Source: Maribellus sp. YY47
Lineage (GTDB): Bacteria; Bacteroidota; Bacteroidia; Bacteroidales; Prolixibacteraceae
Length of the DNA stretch: 64,000 nucleotides
Direction: 5' to 3'
NCBI RefSeq assembly: GCF_023111095.1
Contig: NZ_JALGYW010000006.1
Location: forward strand, 124,001 to 188,000
In this document: positions 1 through 7,234 of the stretch, one piece after another
How positions within the stretch are numbered: position 1 is the stretch's first letter
How the letters are laid out: each line of letters starts with the position of its first letter
Program-made: the position numbers and the translations under genes
The notes under the pieces: model-generated
The model's database searches: none
What the model saw: only the letters and a program-made list of their open reading frames with translations
Told to the model about the DNA's origin: nothing

Positions 1-1
1 C

Positions 2-76
2 CGCAATGGAATGACCCAGTTCGAGGGAGTAAAAGAATGTTTCGACTACCTTAACAAGGCCAAATTTGTGAAATAA
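2..76 (+). CDS. C-terminal end of an unidentified protein (partial)
   Basis: An open frame enters from the left edge and ends at the TAA at 74-76, giving 24 residues that end in FDYLNKAKFVK. It is followed after 24 bases by a clear intrinsic terminator, which supports it as the true 3' end of a gene. The tail is too short to assign to a family, so no function is offered. The next gene starts 140 bases further on and is much richer in A+T. Confidence 0.6.
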   Translation, partial: RNGMTQFEGVKECFDYLNKAKFVK

Positions 77-100
77 GAAATTTGAATCAAATGATAAAAG

Positions 101-129
101 AACGGGTGCAGTTTTGCATCCGTTTTTTG
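101..129 (+). terminator. Rho-independent terminator after the partial left-edge gene
   Basis: The arm AACGG(G)TGCA at 101-110 and its complement TGCA(T)CCGTT at 115-124 enclose a GTTT loop and run into a T tract at 123-128. It lies 25 bases after the stop at 76. Confidence 0.8.
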
Positions 130-216
130 TGCCGGGTATTTTCCATTAACATTTATTTATATTGCTTTTTAGGTCCTTTTGTTTTGAAGTAATTTGAATT
201 ATAAACTATATGCTTT

Positions 217-1167
217 ATGAAGAATATATTGAATTTTAAAATATTTCTTTTAAAGAATAATTTAATACTTGTCATAATTAGTATATTATTAACGACAAGT
301 TGTTCCATTAAAAAGAATTGCAGTCATTCTTCGAGAATAAACAATGAAGAAACTATTTTATTGCACCAACCTGGTGCGAGTATTGTTTATCCAATATCCG
401 GGAGCATTTTTAATTCCATCGATCCTCGGGACATTGCAAATACTCATGGTTTTACATTATCGGTACGGTCTGACGGAGAACGTATAATTACGCAAAAAAC
501 TTTTGAATTAATTTCTAGTGGGGGGGCGATTGCTTTGGAAAGCGGAGTCGTGTCATCCAACACCAGATACTTGAAATCGTGGAATTATTACATAAATGAT
601 AAACTTATGCCATATTATTCACGTACTCTTGCAACTACATTAATGCCTCAAGCAATTGATGAAGTAAAATTCGTCAAAAATGATTCTTTAAAAATGGTGT
701 ACGTTTCTGATGCAAAATTATCAGATAAAATTGACCAAGGTGTCTCTGCTATAAAAATTTATACTCGAAATTTCATTCCCAATGAAATTTCTAATAACTC
801 AATTATTTATACAATTAACAATACTGTGATTACACAGAAAATATTTGAAGCTCTTAATCCGGTTTTCATTAAGACATTACAACGCAGTACGAATAAAAAA
901 GATTTAGCCTCCTATGAAAAAAAAGGACTAAAAGAGGTTGTTAAGATAGAACTTTTCACACTAAAAGAGGCATTATCTATCTTTACAGCAGATGGAGGAA
1001 ATACAGCTTTACTGGTTGATAATATCGAATTACCACTTGATACAAAGGAAATGTTAAAAAAAGATTTTTTTAAAGAAATCAAGTATATTTCCGCTGGGGA
1101 TGAAGGAGCCAGCATTTATGAACAAAAACATCCAGGCAAAAAGCATTTTATACTTATCTCATTATAA
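217..1167 (+). CDS. Lipoprotein with three degenerate TonB-plug-like repeats
   Basis: The 316-residue product starts with a hydrophobic signal (residues 15-29) ending in the lipobox LTTSC, so it is predicted to be lipid-anchored. I recognise no named family. Three successive stretches (about 115-172, 200-255 and 265-316) each read as a short strand plus turn (YINDK, YTINN, LLVDN), a helix-like stretch ending in a predicted I-x-x-I/L step, and a C-terminal strand rich in I/V (SAIKIYT, VVKIELFT, HFILISL). This is the order of elements in a TonB-dependent receptor plug or SusC plug (V-DG ... I-x-S-I-x-V-K-D ... GVVLITTK). That reading is inference from pattern only. The gene is markedly AT-rich compared with neighbours and stands alone between two terminators, which could indicate transfer. 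There is no receptor barrel here; a peptidase M56/TonB-associated or regulatory role is possible but not shown. Confidence 0.75.
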   Translation: MKNILNFKIFLLKNNLILVIISILLTTSCSIKKNCSHSSRINNEETILLHQPGASIVYPISGSIFNSIDPRDIANTHGFTLSVRSDGERIITQKTFELISSGGAIALESGVVSSNTRYLKSWNYYINDKLMPYYSRTLATTLMPQAIDEVKFVKNDSLKMVYVSDAKLSDKIDQGVSAIKIYTRNFIPNEISNNSIIYTINNTVITQKIFEALNPVFIKTLQRSTNKKDLASYEKKGLKEVVKIELFTLKEALSIFTADGGNTALLVDNIELPLDTKEMLKKDFFKEIKYISAGDEGASIYEQKHPGKKHFILISL

Positions 1168-1281
1168 GTAAATATGCAGTAGATTTCCTTTTAACCGTGA
1201 ACCCAAATTAATATGAATTAAAAAACAAGCCGATGTTAAGGATCTTTCTGGGAAGCTTTGCAAATAATTAGTTCTCAGGAA

Positions 1282-1322
1282 AAAGGGTGCATTGATTTGA
1301 TCAGATGCACCCTTTGTTTTTT
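1282..1322 (+). terminator. Bidirectional intrinsic terminator
   Basis: A perfect 11-bp stem (1282-1292 with 1305-1315) has T-rich flanks on both sides (TTTGTTTTTTGA on plus, TTTTTCCT on minus). It can therefore end both the lipoprotein gene from the left and the copper ATPase operon from the right. Confidence 0.85.
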
Positions 1323-1329
1323 GATTCAT

Positions 1330-1701
1330 TTAATGCTTGTGTTCTTCTTTCGCATCTTTGGCTTTTTCAGCCTTTCTGTCGTAGTGACAACATCCGGGAA
1401 GTTTTTCGTAAACTTCGTTAGCGGCCTTGTAATGCGGCGTATCGTGACCAACCTTTGCAACAGCCTTTTCAATTTTGTCGGTATTTGCTTTTGTGTCGTC
1501 AAAAGTTACTTCCAGCATTTTGGTCTCTTTGTTCCAATCGGCTTTTGTAACTCCTTCAACGGCGCTGGCTGCTTTCTCGATGCGTTTCTCACACATTCCG
1601 CAGTTTCCGTACACTTTGAATTTTTCCGTTTTATTTCCTGCAAAAACGGTAACAGCACCCATCATAAACAGGGCAACTAAACTTAAAACTTTTGTTTTCA
1701 T
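1330..1701 (-). CDS. Periplasmic heavy-metal-associated (HMA) domain protein
   Basis: The 123-residue product has a signal peptide (MKTKVLSLVALFMMGAVTVFA) followed by an HMA-type beta-alpha-beta fold with the metal motif GNCGMCEKR (Cys-x-x-Cys) at the usual end of strand 1. The C-terminal tail adds CC and ends in HKH, giving extra possible ligands. It would bind Cu(I) or a similar soft metal in the periplasm; MerP and CopZ-type proteins share the fold. It is the last gene of the copper ATPase operon, 53 bases after that stop codon, and ends at the bidirectional terminator. The assignment to copper rather than mercury rests on context, since no merA or merT is present. Confidence 0.85.
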   Translation of the reverse strand: MKTKVLSLVALFMMGAVTVFAGNKTEKFKVYGNCGMCEKRIEKAASAVEGVTKADWNKETKMLEVTFDDTKANTDKIEKAVAKVGHDTPHYKAANEVYEKLPGCCHYDRKAEKAKDAKEEHKH

Positions 1702-1754
1702 TTTTTAAAATTTTAATGGTTAATAAATCAATTTTTTAAAATGTATCTCAATAA

Positions 1755-4208
1755 TTATGTTTTTCGTAATCGAAGCGCATTTGAAATCACCGATACAGAG
1801 CTAAAACTCATGGCTGCCGCAGCAATTAATGGGCTGAGTAAAACACCAAAAAACGGGAATAAAATACCGGCTGCAACAGGTACTCCCAATGCATTGTAAA
1901 CAAATGCAAAAAACAGGTTTTCTTTAATGTTTCGCATAACTTTATGACTAAGTTCACGAGCCCTCATTATGCCATTTAAGTCTCCTTTTATCAATGTAAT
2001 TTCGGCACTTTGCATGGCAATGTCGGTGCCGGTGCCCATGGCAATTCCAATGTTGGCCTGCATAAGTGCCGGCGCATCGTTTATGCCGTCACCTGCCATG
2101 GCAACAATGTGTCCTTTTTCCTGAAGTTCTTTTACTTTCTTGTATTTGTCTTCAGGTAAGCAATCAGCCTCAAAACCGTCGAGGTGTAACTCCTCTGCCA
2201 CGGTTTTTGCAGTGTACCTGTTGTCTCCGGTAAGCATGTAAACTTTAATGCCCATTTTTTGCAAAGAATGAATCGCTTTAGCTGAAGAACTTTTGATGGA
2301 GTCGGCCACGCTTATCAAACCTTCGACCCTGTTTTCAACTAAAAGATACATCACCGTTTGCCCGGTTGATTGCCAGTTTTTTGCAACTTCGGTTACGGTT
2401 TCATCAGTAGTTACGCCAAAATCTTCCAATAAGCGATGGTTACCCAATCCCACTTTCTTTTTTTGGTAAATTGCCTGGACTCCCTTCCCGGTAAGCGATT
2501 CGAATTTTTCCAGTTTTTCAGGATGAATATTCTTTGCTTTGGCCCCATCCACGATAGCGTCAGCGATGGGATGTTCGCTGTTTGCATCAATAGATGCAGC
2601 AAGCCGAAGCACTTCTTTGTCAGTCATTTTTCCAAGCGACCGGTAATTTCTTAATGAAGGTTTTCCTTCAGTGATGGTGCCGGTTTTATCGATAATAAGT
2701 ACATCCACCTTGTTCATTTCCTCAATAGCACGTGCATCTTTTACAAGTACTCCGGATTGCGCCATTCGGCCGGAACCCACCATAATTGACATAGGCGTGG
2801 CTAGTCCCAATGCACAAGGGCAGGCAACAATCAGCACCGCAATGGCATTTACAAAAGCATAAACATAAGCTGGTTCAGGCCCCCAGATGGCCCAAACAAC
2901 AAACGTGATAAGAGCCACGCTAACAACAATCTGAACAAAATATCTGGCGACTATATCGGCCAGTTTTTGAATGGGAGCTCTTGAACGACCCGCTTCGTTG
3001 ACCATTTCCACAATTTGCGAAAGTAAGGTATCAGCACCCACTTTTTCCGCTTTCATTTCAAACGCGGTTTTCCCGTTAATGGTTCCGCCGGTTACTTTGC
3101 TGCCCTCCGATTTGTCGGCCGGAATGGGTTCTCCGGTAATCATGCTTTCGTCGATTACGGCGTTTCCTTCGGTTATGGTTCCGTCGACCGGTACTTTCTC
3201 ACCGGGTTTTACCTTCAGAATATCGTCAACCTGTACTTCTTCAAGGGGGATCTCTACCTCTTCGCCGTTGCGGATTACCCGTGCTACGGGTGGCACCAAA
3301 CCAAGCAATGCTTTAATGGCCGAATTGGTTTTGCTGTGTGCGCGTAATTCCATTACCTGCCCAAGCAATACAAGGGTTAAGATGACGGCTGCTGCTTCAA
3401 AATATACATGGACATTTCCATGGATATCTTTAAATTGTGCCGGGAAAACCCCCGGAATTAGAATCGCCAGTACGCTGAAAATGTAAGCGGCTCCCACACC
3501 GATGGAAATCAGTGTCCACATATTTGGATTGCGTAGCTGAATAGAGCTCCAGCCTCGTTTGAAAAAATCCCAACCGGCGTATAAAACGACAGGTGTGGCC
3601 AAGATAAATTCTATCCAGTTCCAGACTTTTGTGGATGCGAGCTCGTATAATCGTAAAAAAGGAAACATTTCTGACATGGCGATAATAAAAACGGGAACAC
3701 TAAAGGCGACAGCCAGCCAGAATTTACGAGCCATTTTTTTGTAGGCTTTTTCTTCGTCGCTTAATTTTTCACCTTTTTCCGGAACCAGATCCATCCCGCA
3801 TTTGGGGCAATTTCCCGGATGATCCTGCTTTATCTCAGGATGCATGGGGCAGGTATAAATTGTTTTGTTCTGGTTAACTGGTTTTTGAGTTTCAACTTTT
3901 TTCAAATCCATGCCACAAACCGGGCAGTTTCCGGGTTCATCGTACATTTTGTCACCTTCACATCGCATTGGGCAGTAATACTTGCCTTTCCCGTTCGATG
4001 ATGTTACTTTTTCATGTTTATGTTCTTCGTGGTGATGAGGATGATTGTACAAATTACCGGCCCGGTGCTTATCCTGTTTTTTCTTTCCTTCTTTTTTCTG
4101 AGGAACGAGGTGCATGTTACACACCGGGCAATCACCCGGCTGGTCGTATCTTTTATCGCCTTCGCAGTGCATCGGGCAGGTATATTTCTTTACTTTTTCC
4201 ATATTCAT
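1755..4208 (-). CDS. copA: Copper-translocating P1B-type ATPase with three CPMH metal-binding modules
   Basis: The 817-residue P-type ATPase should export Cu(I) from the cytoplasm at the cost of ATP. The N-terminus holds three heavy-metal-binding modules of the YxCPMH...PGxCPxCxMxL type at residues 9-36, 77-104 and 118-143, with a His-rich linker (NHPHHHEEHKH) after the first. No classical GMTCxxC HMA domain is present. The core has TGEP in the actuator, the membrane motif CPCALG, the phosphorylation motif DKTGT, the HP motif of P1B pumps, TGDN and GDGINDAP. The YN in TM7 and the Met/Ser pair in TM8 match Cu(I) pumps (subgroup 1B-1). An alternative start two codons downstream is equally good. 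It follows the SHOCT gene by 19 bases. Ag(I) is a likely second substrate. Confidence 0.95.
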   Translation of the reverse strand: MNMEKVKKYTCPMHCEGDKRYDQPGDCPVCNMHLVPQKKEGKKKQDKHRAGNLYNHPHHHEEHKHEKVTSSNGKGKYYCPMRCEGDKMYDEPGNCPVCGMDLKKVETQKPVNQNKTIYTCPMHPEIKQDHPGNCPKCGMDLVPEKGEKLSDEEKAYKKMARKFWLAVAFSVPVFIIAMSEMFPFLRLYELASTKVWNWIEFILATPVVLYAGWDFFKRGWSSIQLRNPNMWTLISIGVGAAYIFSVLAILIPGVFPAQFKDIHGNVHVYFEAAAVILTLVLLGQVMELRAHSKTNSAIKALLGLVPPVARVIRNGEEVEIPLEEVQVDDILKVKPGEKVPVDGTITEGNAVIDESMITGEPIPADKSEGSKVTGGTINGKTAFEMKAEKVGADTLLSQIVEMVNEAGRSRAPIQKLADIVARYFVQIVVSVALITFVVWAIWGPEPAYVYAFVNAIAVLIVACPCALGLATPMSIMVGSGRMAQSGVLVKDARAIEEMNKVDVLIIDKTGTITEGKPSLRNYRSLGKMTDKEVLRLAASIDANSEHPIADAIVDGAKAKNIHPEKLEKFESLTGKGVQAIYQKKKVGLGNHRLLEDFGVTTDETVTEVAKNWQSTGQTVMYLLVENRVEGLISVADSIKSSSAKAIHSLQKMGIKVYMLTGDNRYTAKTVAEELHLDGFEADCLPEDKYKKVKELQEKGHIVAMAGDGINDAPALMQANIGIAMGTGTDIAMQSAEITLIKGDLNGIMRARELSHKVMRNIKENLFFAFVYNALGVPVAAGILFPFFGVLLSPLIAAAAMSFSSVSVISNALRLRKT

Positions 4209-4227
4209 GTTTTTCTTTCTCTATGGA

Positions 4228-4464
4228 TTAATGTGAAAGAACGCTTTTCTTTTCTTCGAACTCATCTTTGTTGATCTCGCCCCTTGCATAGCGCTCTTTT
4301 AAAATGTCGAGAGCCGATTTTCTTTCTGTTGGAACTGAGTTGCCTGAATTGATACTTTTGATGACCGCCCAGATAATAATTACCAGAATTACCAGACCAG
4401 CCAACCAGCCAAAACCCATTCCCCAACTCATTCCATTCATTCCTGTTCCAATCATTCCGTACAT
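4228..4464 (-). CDS. Small SHOCT-domain membrane protein
   Basis: The 78-residue product has a Met/Gly-rich N-terminus (MYGMIGTGMNGMSWGMGFG), one hydrophobic segment (about 20-36) and a C-terminal SHOCT domain, seen as ALDILKERYARGEINKDEFEEKK. SHOCT modules are short oligomerisation-type motifs often found at the end of small membrane proteins. The four methionines near the membrane face could bind Cu(I), but that is only inference. It is the first gene after the operator-like region at 4496-4551 and is the only gene in the island with a strong Shine-Dalgarno sequence. It lies 19 bases before the copper ATPase, so the two are presumably co-transcribed. Confidence 0.85.
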   Translation of the reverse strand: MYGMIGTGMNGMSWGMGFGWLAGLVILVIIIWAVIKSINSGNSVPTERKSALDILKERYARGEINKDEFEEKKSVLSH

Positions 4465-4470
4465 GATGTG

Positions 4471-4480
4471 TCTCCTTTCT
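4471..4480 (-). promoter_or_regulatory. Strong Shine-Dalgarno sequence of the SHOCT gene
   Basis: The minus strand reads AGAAAGGAGA, with seven bases between AGGAG and the ATG at 4464. Most genes in this window lack such a site, as expected for Bacteroidota, so its presence here stands out and fixes the start. Confidence 0.7.
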
Positions 4481-4495
4481 AAATTTTTACTACTG

Positions 4496-4551
4496 TAAAG
4501 TTACAATGCCGGCCTCCCAAATGTGTTACATCTTTTTTAAAATGATTTACA
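4496..4551 (-). promoter_or_regulatory. Operator-like direct repeat and -7 box upstream of SHOCT-copA
   Basis: On the minus strand the 12-mers TGTAAATCATTT (4551-4540) and TGTAACACATTT (4530-4519) match at 10 of 12 positions and are exactly 21 bp apart, the two-turn spacing typical of AraC-family half-sites. A TAACTTTA box (4503-4496), one base from the Bacteroidota TAnnTTTG consensus, follows. No good -33 TTTG element is seen, in keeping with activator dependence. The adjacent HMA-AraC gene (4562-5122) is the obvious candidate regulator; binding is inference. Confidence 0.6.
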
Positions 4552-4561
4552 CTATTTTAAG

Positions 4562-5122
4562 TCATACGTCGTCGATTGAATTGCGTTTTTTTTCTCCAAG
4601 TTTTTTGAAATATGAAGGTGTAAAACCGGTCACTTTTTTAAACTGGCCCGACAAATGTGCCACGCTGCTGTAGCCCATTTCCCAGGCAATTTCACTCAAG
4701 GTTTTCTCGTCGTATACCAGCAGTTCTTTCACCCGTTCAATTTTCAGATGAATAAGGTACTTTTCAATTGTGGTGCCTTCTACCGACGAGAACAATGAAC
4801 TCAGGTAAGGGTAATCGAGATTCAATTTTCCAACCAGGTAATCCGAGAAATTCAACTTTTTTTCTTCGTTGTGTTGATACACATATTCGATTGAAATGGT
4901 CTTTATTTTTTCGATTAACCGGCTTTTGGCATCATTGATGATCTCAAAACCAACTGTTTTTAGCCGGGTATTGATCTTTTCCATTTTTCCCGGAACCAGT
5001 TCACTTTTTAGCGTCACAGTTCCGAGTTGCATGTTTTCTGTCTGGATACCGGCTTCTTTAAAAATCTGCGAAACCACCATGATACAGCGGTTGCAAACCA
5101 TATTCTTAATGTTGATTTTCAT
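4562..5122 (-). CDS. HMA-AraC fusion transcriptional regulator (copper-sensor candidate, copy 1)
   Basis: The 186-residue product has an N-terminal ferredoxin-like HMA module (about 1-65) with the metal motif NMVCNRC at 7-13, in place of the usual cupin of AraC proteins. The C-terminal two-helix-turn-helix AraC domain (about 85-178) carries the conserved LSEIAWEMGYSSVAHLSGQFKK and the closing TGFTPSYFK. The likely function is a one-component sensor that binds Cu(I) through the CxxC and activates the neighbouring export genes. That role is inferred from the fusion and from the position between the cus-type and copA-type units. It lies just downstream of an intrinsic hairpin (5184-5230) and 97 bases before the SHOCT gene. 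A paralogue with the same layout is at 14146-14721. Confidence 0.85.
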   Translation of the reverse strand: MKINIKNMVCNRCIMVVSQIFKEAGIQTENMQLGTVTLKSELVPGKMEKINTRLKTVGFEIINDAKSRLIEKIKTISIEYVYQHNEEKKLNFSDYLVGKLNLDYPYLSSLFSSVEGTTIEKYLIHLKIERVKELLVYDEKTLSEIAWEMGYSSVAHLSGQFKKVTGFTPSYFKKLGEKKRNSIDDV

Positions 5123-5183
5123 GGATCATTCTTTTTCATTTTAACGACAGCGATGCATGTACGTTTTTATCGTGTCAAAAACA

Positions 5184-5230
5184 GAAGGCCAAAGTTTCTT
5201 CCCTTCAACCAACATCCTGCTTTGGCCTTC
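5184..5230 (-). terminator. Hairpin between the cus-type operon and the AraC-copA unit
   Basis: GAAGGCCAAAG at 5184-5194 and CTTTGGCCTTC at 5220-5230 are perfect 11-bp complements around a 25-base loop. Read on the minus strand the stem is followed by CTGTTTTTGA, a short T tract. It lies 15 bases after the stop of the small Cys protein, so it is probably a terminator or attenuator of the CusCBA unit. Confidence 0.65.
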
Positions 5231-5244
5231 GGAATTTCTTTCAT

Positions 5245-5445
5245 TTAGCTTTCTTCCTCCAGACAGTTGGCGATGTCTTGAATTCCGCAACCAGCGCGGG
5301 AACCGTCTTGGTTTAAATTTCCCTCATCAAAGGAACAGGCATGCCCGGTAAAAGAAGCGCCTTTATCAAAGAGCATTTTTATTCCCAGAGCCAGCATTAC
5401 GATAGCAACCAGGATTACCGTTACAATAAGTGTTTTAATAATCAT
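5245..5445 (-). CDS. Small single-pass membrane protein with three conserved-looking cysteines
   Basis: The 66-residue product consists of one transmembrane segment (about 3-23) and a short tail with cysteines at 37, 53 and 61, arranged as HACSFDE...LNQDGSRAGCG...ANC. The layout resembles small Cys-containing proteins such as NqrM (DUF539), which help metal or cofactor insertion, but the match is not strong enough to name. It lies 8 bases downstream of the cus-type adaptor and just before the terminator, so it is the last gene of that operon. A role in holding or handing over Cu(I) at the inner membrane is possible. Confidence 0.65.
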   Translation of the reverse strand: MIIKTLIVTVILVAIVMLALGIKMLFDKGASFTGHACSFDEGNLNQDGSRAGCGIQDIANCLEEES

Positions 5446-5453
5446 GATCTTTT

Positions 5454-7232
5454 TTATTTAATGGTATCCTTGTTTTCCCCGCAATTCAGCATCATGTCTC
5501 CGAAATAGGGATTTCGGATTTCCTCGGTTTCGCTAATCCAGTAGGCGCCTTTATCCTCCAGTGCCATTGGGCAGTACTGGTAATAGGCAGTGTCGTTGCT
5601 CAAGCCAAACATCTTCAGGCTTTGGTAAAACGCATTGCTGAAATATGAAAATGCAGACCGTTGTTTTTCAATGTCGCTTTCTGTACTGATATTTTCTACA
5701 GAGTTGTTCAGTGTTTTTAGCTGGTTCATCCAGGCCATGTGCGCATCGCCTTTCAGTAATTCCATATCAACCGATTTTAGGGATTCTTCTACCTTTTTTG
5801 CTTCTGAACTTACTTTCCCCGGATCGGATTCAACAAAAGCGTTTTTCATTTTCAGGTACGCATTCAGAACTTCTGTAAGCTGGCTTTTAAATTTTGGATC
5901 CGTTTCAACTGCTTTGACTTCACGACTCTGGCTTTCACTCATATCCATTCCACCATGATTATGCCCGGTTGAACCGGCGCCACCCTCGGGATTCATCATA
6001 CTGGGTTTCCCGGCGAGTTGTGCTGCTGCATCGATACTGAAAGTTCCGTGAACAGCAATCTCTTCTCCTTTCTGCAAACCGTTCTCAACAACATAGCTTT
6101 CACCCAATGCAGGTCCAAGTTCTACCTCGCGCATCTTGAAATACACGCCCTGGTCGTTTGTCGATTTTACATACACCAGCGAACGTTTGCCGGTCCACAT
6201 CACCGCTGTTTTGGGTATCACCACAGCGTCGGTTTGAGGCAGTTTGGCCTCCACTTTCCCCGACACAAACATTTCCGGTTTCAGCTTTAATCCGGGGTTG
6301 GATTTTACAATTCGAGCCTTGGCAACACGGGTTTTCGGATTGATGACAGGATCGAGGTAATCGATGGTTCCGTCAAACGTTTCGCCCGGAAGCGATTCAA
6401 CCGTAAACGATACTTTATCACCTTTTTTAACCCAGGACATTTCCGATTCATACACATCAAAAAGGATCCACACTTTTGACAGATCGGCAATTTCGTAGAT
6501 GGCTTGTCCTTTCCGAATATAGTCGCCTGTATTTACCATCTTTTTAGTTACATAACCCGAAACATCGGCTCTTACATCGAATGTTTCCTGTGCTTTCCCC
6601 GAAGCCAGAATTTGCTCAATCTGTTCATTACTTAATTTCCAGTTTCTGAGTTTTTCCTTGGCGGCTTCGAAAAGCTGAGCCTGTGTAGCTTTTATTTTTT
6701 GTGCTTCCAGCAACTCTTCCTGCGCAGTAACCAAATCGGGTGAATACACAGAAGCGATCACCTGTCCTTTTTTCACGTAATCGCCGGTAAAATTCACCAT
6801 CAACTCTTCAATCCTGCCCGGAATGTGCGACGACTGCGAAAAAACCAGGCGTTCATCTTCCTGAACTTTGCCATCGAGCCTGATAATTTTTACAGGTTCT
6901 GCTGATCCGACAACAGCTGTTTGAATGTTGGCCAGTTGCATGGCTGTGGCCGACATGCTGATCGCTGAAGGATCGGTTTCTCCGTGTTGTTCGTCTTCCA
7001 GAGGAATTAAATCCATACCGCACAACGGGCAGTCGCCGGGTTCGTTTTGCCTGATCTGCGGGTGCATGGAGCAAGTCCAGATAGTTTCTCCGGCTGCCTC
7101 CTCGTGGGCGTGTTCATGCTGGTGTTCGTCGGTGGTTTTGGCTTCTGAGCCTCCAAATATTAACCAGCCCAGTAGCAAGCCGGTTGCCAGCGTGGCCAGA
7201 ATGATGACGATTGTTTTTTTATTTGTGTTCAT
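5454..7232 (-). CDS. cusB: CusB-like periplasmic adaptor with CPMH module and DUF3347 tail
   Basis: The 592-residue membrane-fusion protein has an N-terminal anchor (about 7-27), a His-rich stretch, a heavy-metal-binding module WTCSMHPQI...GDCPLCGMDL (about 52-80), the usual barrel-sandwich and beta-barrel adaptor core, and a C-terminal DUF3347 domain (about 450-585) with YCPMAL...GAYWIS...NPYFG..ML.CG. The adaptor links the inner-membrane pump to the outer-membrane channel and can present metal to it. The metal module shares its motif with those of the copper ATPase, which supports copper as substrate. It follows the channel gene by 2 bases. Confidence 0.93.
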   Translation of the reverse strand: MNTNKKTIVIILATLATGLLLGWLIFGGSEAKTTDEHQHEHAHEEAAGETIWTCSMHPQIRQNEPGDCPLCGMDLIPLEDEQHGETDPSAISMSATAMQLANIQTAVVGSAEPVKIIRLDGKVQEDERLVFSQSSHIPGRIEELMVNFTGDYVKKGQVIASVYSPDLVTAQEELLEAQKIKATQAQLFEAAKEKLRNWKLSNEQIEQILASGKAQETFDVRADVSGYVTKKMVNTGDYIRKGQAIYEIADLSKVWILFDVYESEMSWVKKGDKVSFTVESLPGETFDGTIDYLDPVINPKTRVAKARIVKSNPGLKLKPEMFVSGKVEAKLPQTDAVVIPKTAVMWTGKRSLVYVKSTNDQGVYFKMREVELGPALGESYVVENGLQKGEEIAVHGTFSIDAAAQLAGKPSMMNPEGGAGSTGHNHGGMDMSESQSREVKAVETDPKFKSQLTEVLNAYLKMKNAFVESDPGKVSSEAKKVEESLKSVDMELLKGDAHMAWMNQLKTLNNSVENISTESDIEKQRSAFSYFSNAFYQSLKMFGLSNDTAYYQYCPMALEDKGAYWISETEEIRNPYFGDMMLNCGENKDTIK

Positions 7233-7234
7233 CG

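Noticed and set aside
1258-1680. 140-codon open frame on plus across the HMA protein gene
   Set aside because: It is the antisense reading of a well-supported HMA gene with signal peptide and CxxC; the composition is that of a shadow frame.
5184-5230. Hairpin considered as a metal riboswitch
   Set aside because: It is a simple stem with a large unpaired loop and a T tract, best explained as a terminator or attenuator.
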